Source: Gemmataceae bacterium (GTDB taxonomy: Bacteria > Planctomycetota > Planctomycetia > Gemmatales > Gemmataceae). From it: a stretch of DNA of 8,738 nucleotides. This document shows positions 5,415 through 8,738 of this stretch, piece after piece; within the stretch, counting starts at the first letter, position 1; the number at the start of each line of letters is the position of its first letter. Both the position numbers and the translations under genes were made by a program. The DNA lies in NCBI GenBank assembly GCA_020847555.1, contig JADLBT010000061.1:1-8738 (forward strand), in the 5' to 3' direction. The notes under the pieces were generated by a model, which was not told the origin of the DNA, ran no database searches, and worked only from the letters and a program-made list of their open reading frames with translations.

Positions 5415-6218
5415 ATGACCCCACCCAACCAACCCCAGCCCGCTGCGCATGACGAGAACCACCTCGAACGCCTCAACAAGGTGCTGGCCCACGCCGGGGT
5501 GGGTTCCCGCAGGCACGCCGAGGATCTGATCCGGGCTGGCCGGGTCACCATTGACGGGCGCACCGTCCGGGAACTGGGCACGCGCGTCGCGCCCGATCAG
5601 CGCGTGTGCGTGGACGGCGACCCGATCCACACCGAGCGTTCCGTCTACTGGATGGTCCACAAGCCGACCGGATACATCTGCACCAATAACGACCCGGACG
5701 GCCGGCCGGTCGCGACCGACCTCGTCCCCCAGGTGACGCAGCGCGTCTACACCGTCGGCCGGCTCGACGAGTCCAGCGAGGGGCTTCTCCTGCTGACCAA
5801 CGACGGCGACCTCGCCAACCGGCTGATGCACCCGCGCTACGGCGTCGAGAAGACGTACCTCGTACAGGTGGCCGGTAATCCGTCGCGCGAGGATCTGCTG
5901 CAGTTGCTCAAGGGCGTTTACCTGAGCGACGGCCACGTCCGGGCCCGCCGGGTCAAGCGGCTGAAAAAGGCCGGCGAGAGCACATGGCTGCGCATCGCCC
6001 TCGCCGAGGGCAAGAACCGCGAGATCCGCCGCATGCTGGCCCGTCTGGAGCACAAGGTGCTGCGCCTGCGCCGCATCGCCCTGGGGCCGCTCCGGCTCGG
6101 CGGGCTGGCGCGGGGTAAGGCTCGCCGACTTACCGCCGAGGAGATCGCGGACCTCCGAACCGCCACTCAGCGCGGGCGGCGCCAGGCGGGAGGACAGGGG
6201 AAGAAGGAGAACCTGTAA
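5415..6218 (+). CDS. rluB: 23S rRNA pseudouridine synthase, RluB/RsuA family
   Basis: This enzyme isomerises a uridine in ribosomal RNA to pseudouridine. It has 267 residues. An S4 RNA-binding domain lies at about 18-64 (ERLNKVLAHAGVGSRRHAED, GRVTIDG). The catalytic domain follows: KPTGYICTNNDPDGRP at 83-98, and motif II GRLDESSEGLLLLTNDG at 115-131 with the catalytic Asp118. KTYLV lies at 146-150, and the family motif GKNREIRRML at 199-208. The C-terminal 20 residues are basic (RGRRQAGGQGKK) and may add RNA affinity. The KP.G..CT..DP.GRP stretch favours RluB (U2605 in E. coli) over RsuA, RluE or RluF, but the exact target base cannot be proven from sequence. The stop is TAA. The end is 55 nt from the convergent TPR gene, with no clear terminator between them. 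Confidence 0.9.
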   Translation: MTPPNQPQPAAHDENHLERLNKVLAHAGVGSRRHAEDLIRAGRVTIDGRTVRELGTRVAPDQRVCVDGDPIHTERSVYWMVHKPTGYICTNNDPDGRPVATDLVPQVTQRVYTVGRLDESSEGLLLLTNDGDLANRLMHPRYGVEKTYLVQVAGNPSREDLLQLLKGVYLSDGHVRARRVKRLKKAGESTWLRIALAEGKNREIRRMLARLEHKVLRLRRIALGPLRLGGLARGKARRLTAEEIADLRTATQRGRRQAGGQGKKENL

Positions 6219-6273
6219 ACGTCCCCGCTCACGCACGCTCGCGGCTGGTTAACGCTTCAACCGCAACCAACCC

Positions 6274-7215
6274 CTAACTGTTGAGGAGTTGTTCCCCGAT
6301 GGTTCGGACGCGCTCCATGCAGCTCTGCAGGTGGCGCTGGGCGTTGCGCATGCTGGCGACGGCGCTCTCGAACTTCTGTACGCAGTCGTCCAGCTCGGAC
6401 GCCGTGCTGTCCGGGTAGAGGAGGCAGCTGGACAGCTCCTTGATGGCCGGCTCGATCTCGGTTTCAAGAACCTGCAGGAAGCGCCGGCCGTGGTTCTCCG
6501 ACTCGATGGTGGCCTTGTGCAGGGTCGTGAGCAGGGTGCCGTGGACGTGCGGATCCACGGCGCGATCGGGATCCTGCGGGACGGGGGTCGTCGGTGCGGG
6601 CGAGCGGGCCGCGGGCGCCGCCGGAGATGCCGGAGCACCCCCACCCGCCTGGGCCGCTTCCGCCTGCTCCAGGAGGCGAACCGCCTTCTCCCAGTCCGGG
6701 CGCAGCTCCAGAGCCTGCCGGTAGTGGGCGATGGCCAGGTTGTACTGCTCCTTCTCGAGATGGAGGTTGGCGAGGTTGAAGTGGGCGTCCGCCATGCGCG
6801 GGTTGATGCGCGTCGCCTCGCGGTACGCGGCGATCGCCAGGTCCAGCTGTCCCTTGCGCCGGTACGCCAGCCCCAGATTGTAGTACCCCTCGGACCGATT
6901 CGAGTCGAGCTGAATGCCGCGCCGCAACACCGCGATGGCGTCGTCGAGTTGACCCAGCCGATTGTACACGGCTCCCAGGTTGACGTACGCGCTGGCCCGG
7001 AGCGGGTCGAGCCGGGTCACCTCCTTGAAGTGGTAGGCGGCACTGGTCATGTCGTTGAGCAGGAAACAGACGGTGGCCAGGCCGTAGTGGATGTCCGGGG
7101 AATCGGAGCGCAGACCCAGAGCCTGGAGGTACAGCCGCCGGGCGGTTTCGTTCTCGCCCGCCGTGATTGCACGTTGCGCCTTCTGGCTGAGGCTTTCGAC
7201 CGTTTCCTTCGCCAT
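6274..7215 (-). CDS. TPR-repeat protein with Ala/Pro linker and C-terminal helical domain
   Basis: This protein has 313 residues and was not recognised as a named family. Five tetratricopeptide repeats follow one another at about 7-40, 41-74, 75-108, 109-142 and 143-176. Typical units are AYVNLGAVYNRLGQLDDAIA and GYYNLGLAYRRKGQLDLAIA, each ending near a D/N-P or D-S turn. An Ala/Pro/Gly-rich linker spans about 187-216. The last 90 residues (222-313) look like an all-helical region, with two Cys (264, 278) in its middle and a third at 299. There is no signal peptide or membrane segment, so a cytoplasmic scaffold is likely. The ATG at 7215 is chosen because TPR homology begins just after it and a promoter lies upstream; the open frame to 7449 crosses that promoter. 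The stop is TAG. The ribosome-binding site is only a G-rich run. Confidence 0.85.
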   Translation of the reverse strand: MAKETVESLSQKAQRAITAGENETARRLYLQALGLRSDSPDIHYGLATVCFLLNDMTSAAYHFKEVTRLDPLRASAYVNLGAVYNRLGQLDDAIAVLRRGIQLDSNRSEGYYNLGLAYRRKGQLDLAIAAYREATRINPRMADAHFNLANLHLEKEQYNLAIAHYRQALELRPDWEKAVRLLEQAEAAQAGGGAPASPAAPAARSPAPTTPVPQDPDRAVDPHVHGTLLTTLHKATIESENHGRRFLQVLETEIEPAIKELSSCLLYPDSTASELDDCVQKFESAVASMRNAQRHLQSCMERVRTIGEQLLNS

Positions 7216-7281
7216 AATACCGCCCCCCGGTCCGGTTGGGTATGGGGCAAGTAGACAGGTGTTCTTGAAGCCGTCAGGACG

Positions 7282-7311
7282 ATTATACTCGGGCCGCCTC
7301 GACAGCCTCAA
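7282..7311 (-). promoter_or_regulatory. Promoter of the five-TPR gene
   Basis: On the minus strand there is a perfect TATAAT (7282-7287), preceded after 18 nt by TTGAGG (7306-7311, 4 of 6 to the -35 consensus). Transcription would begin near 7275 with a leader of about 60 nt. It shows that the TPR gene can be expressed independently of the upstream TPR/PPC gene. Confidence 0.65.
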
Positions 7312-7496
7312 CGGCAAATCCTGTTCCTTTCGTTCGGGCGCGCCCCGGGATTCGCGGAACGCTCCGACCCCCGGTCCGCTTCCCTGGTTGCGCGGGAGGG
7401 TGTTCCACTTGCTGCTTCCGAACCGGCAGGCGTCCCTCGAACCAGGCACGCGACCATTTCTTTTTTAGGGCGGTTCGCGGACGAGTGGCGCAAGCT

Positions 7497-7553
7497 GTTA
7501 GCCCGACGCGCCAGCGCGGGCAAACGCGACCCGCGCTGGCGCGTCGGGCTAAC
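7497..7553. repeat. Long perfect palindrome, GCCCGA-type family, copy 2 (between TPR genes)
   Basis: The arms 7497-7520 and 7530-7553 are exact reverse complements (24 bp) around a 9-nt loop. The inner 21 bp differ from copy 1 (2896-2956) at only two positions, and both arms have changed together so pairing is kept. The outer 3 bp differ (GTT here, CCG in copy 1). It lies 33 nt past the stop codon of the upstream TPR/PPC gene, without a U tract. Confidence 0.92.
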
Positions 7554-7586
7554 TTGCCCCCGTAGGCAACCCGTTGGTGAACCGCT

Positions 7587-8738
7587 CTATTTCGTTTGCT
7601 CGCGTACCGTGAGCGTGAACGCGCCCCGGCCGGGACCGAAAGCGCTGACGCCGAGGCGGTAGGTGCCGGCCTGCGCCGCACGAAAGATGAGCCGCGCGTT
7701 GCGTCCGCCGCCGCCATCGTCGTCCGCCGCCAACTCCTGGCCCGCGACGTCACAGAGGCTCAGGTACGGATCGAACGCTTTCGGGTCGGCGCTGACCAGG
7801 TCGATGACGTAGGTCTTGCCGGCCGCGAACTTCACCTGGTAGACGAGCGCCGGCGTCTGGGCCTCCAGTTGGCCCCTGAGCGTCACGCCGCCGCCGACCT
7901 CATGGACCGGGCCGACGAGCTTGCCGGTGAAACGCTCGGCTTCCTTCCGCCACTGCGCCGCCGCGTCCTGCCTGCCCAGTACCTCGTAAAGCTGCACCAG
8001 CCGCAGGGCCGCCTCCGTCAGCCGCGCCCTGGCTTGCGGTGTGATCGCCCGGACGCGGGCCTTCAGCCCTTTGTAGCCCGCCAGCAACAACGGTTCCGCC
8101 GCGGTGTACTTCTTCTGACCGAGCAACGCCCCGCCGAGCATCGACTGGATGGTGAACGTGTACCAGGCGTCGGGCAGTTTCTTCCGGCGGATGGCCAGGC
8201 ACTCCTTCAGGGTCGTTTCCGCCTCGGTCCATTTCTGCTGCCGGAGCAGGTTCAGGCCGAGCAAGGTCAGTTGGCCGGCGCAGGCGAGCGATTCGGCCCC
8301 GGCCTGCTGCTTGACCACGGCCAGCCACTTCCGCCGCCAGGTCTCGGCCTGGTCGAGTTGCTGAAGCTGTTCGTGGCAGATGATCAGGTTGCCGACGATG
8401 CCGTCCGCGTACTGGTGCGGGAAGTGGCGTTTCTCGATGCCCGCGGCCGCCTGTTGCAACAGCGACAGGGCCAGGTCCAGCTTCCCGGCGGCCTGGTAGC
8501 CCACCGCCAGGTTGCTCATGCTGGCGAGCGTGTCGGGGTGGCCGGCCCCCAGTTTGGTCTTACTGAGCTTCAGGATCTCTTCATACAGCGGCAGGGCCAG
8601 GTCCAGCTTCCCGGCGGCCTGGTAGCCCTCAGCCAGGTTGCTCAGGCTGGTGAGCGTGGCGAGGTGGTCGGCCCCCAGTTTGGCCTTCCTGAGCTTCAGG
8701 GTCTCTTCCAACAGCGGCAGGGCCAGGTCCAGCTTCCC
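7587..8738 (-). CDS. TPR-repeat protein with C-terminal PPC-like domain (5' end outside window)
   Basis: The frame is open to the right edge, so only the last 383 residues are visible. The first part is kinesin-light-chain-type TPRs of 42 residues (GKLDLALPL, LRKAKLGADH, TLTSLSNLAEGYQAA), almost identical between units. More diverged TPR helices follow to about residue 268 of the visible part. From about 285 to 380 is a beta-rich domain with LVYQVKFAAGKTYVIDL, FDPYLSLCDVAGQELAADDD, RLIFRAAQAGTYRLGVS and FTLTVREQ. This is the pattern of the bacterial pre-peptidase C-terminal (PPC) fold; its Asp cluster may bind calcium. In planctomycetes this kind of TPR array often follows a Ser/Thr kinase domain, but the N-terminus is not in the window. 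The frame contains a TTG at 8711 that is internal and not a start. The stop is TAG. Confidence 0.82.
   Translation of the reverse strand, partial: GKLDLALPLLEETLKLRKAKLGADHLATLTSLSNLAEGYQAAGKLDLALPLYEEILKLSKTKLGAGHPDTLASMSNLAVGYQAAGKLDLALSLLQQAAAGIEKRHFPHQYADGIVGNLIICHEQLQQLDQAETWRRKWLAVVKQQAGAESLACAGQLTLLGLNLLRQQKWTEAETTLKECLAIRRKKLPDAWYTFTIQSMLGGALLGQKKYTAAEPLLLAGYKGLKARVRAITPQARARLTEAALRLVQLYEVLGRQDAAAQWRKEAERFTGKLVGPVHEVGGGVTLRGQLEAQTPALVYQVKFAAGKTYVIDLVSADPKAFDPYLSLCDVAGQELAADDDGGGGRNARLIFRAAQAGTYRLGVSAFGPGRGAFTLTVREQTK
8466..8738 (-). repeat. 126-bp tandem repeat encoding 42-residue TPR units
   Basis: The segment CAGGGCCAGGTCCAGCTTCC recurs at 8466, 8592 and 8718, exactly 126 nt apart. 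The sequence between is also strongly conserved. The period equals 42 codons, so it encodes whole TPR units. The repeat continues past the window edge. Confidence 0.88.

Larger units (their letters stand above)
7216..7586. other. 371-nt intergenic region between the two TPR genes; no gene seen
   Basis: This stretch holds the promoter at 7282-7311 and the palindrome at 7497-7553. Between them (7312-7496) no convincing coding frame, RNA gene or terminator was found. An 11-nt direct repeat, CCCCCGGTCCG, occurs at 7224-7234 and 7368-7378. A T-rich run at 7458-7466 on the plus strand has no stem before it. Confidence 0.6.

Noticed and set aside
4121..5581. 486-residue open frame on the minus strand opposite the NHL gene
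   Set aside because: It is antisense to a clear signal-peptide and NHL protein, runs into the rluB-like gene, and is an effect of high GC. The same applies to the frame at 5247-6236 opposite rluB.
7216..7449. 78-residue extension of the five-TPR protein
   Set aside because: It contains the perfect TATAAT promoter and shows no repeat or domain pattern; TPRs begin just after the ATG at 7215.
7425..7455. Possible tRNA T-arm (GGTTCGA on the minus strand at 7437-7443)
   Set aside because: The bases on each side do not pair into a 5-bp stem, and no acceptor, D or anticodon arm fits nearby.

Overview
The window looks like chromosomal DNA from a high-GC planctomycete, most likely a relative of Gemmata. 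This is inferred from the mix of genes: a PEP-CTERM secreted protein, a secreted NHL beta-propeller with GDGGPA loops, kinesin-light-chain-type TPR repeats joined to a PPC-like domain, and GC-rich palindromes between genes. No rRNA, tRNA, IS element or CRISPR array was seen.

Layout. At 3-191 (+) is the tail of a PEP-CTERM protein whose start lies outside the window. At 328-3952 (-) is a complete alpha-type ribosomal operon, transcribed leftwards in the order rpmJ, rpsM, rpsK, rpsD, rpoA, rplQ. It has a good sigma70-like promoter at 3998-4026 and a strong intrinsic terminator at 267-306. Divergent from it on the + strand are a secreted six-unit NHL propeller protein (4202-5278) and an RluB/RsuA-family 23S rRNA pseudouridine synthase (5415-6218). 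Convergent with these are two minus-strand TPR genes. One (6274-7215) has five TPRs and its own TATAAT promoter. The other (7587 to the right edge) is 5'-truncated and has 126-bp-periodic TPR repeats plus a C-terminal PPC-like beta domain.

The ribosomal operon and the pseudouridine synthase serve ribosome production. The operon also makes the RNA polymerase alpha subunit and S4, the classical autoregulator of alpha operons. The TPR and NHL proteins are scaffold-type proteins whose partners cannot be named from sequence.

The most interesting signal is not a gene. Apart from the 19-nt rpmJ-rpsM spacer, every gap in the ribosomal operon carries an inverted or tandem repeat. Three gaps use heptanucleotide units (GGGGTTA, GGGATGA, GTGGTTA), two of them arranged as hairpins. 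The rpsK-rpsD gap holds a 24-bp perfect palindrome. A second member of that palindrome family lies between the two TPR genes; it differs at two core positions, and in both cases the opposite arm carries the matching change, so base pairing is kept. These elements would be transcribed inside the ribosomal mRNA and touch start codons, Shine-Dalgarno sites and stop codons.
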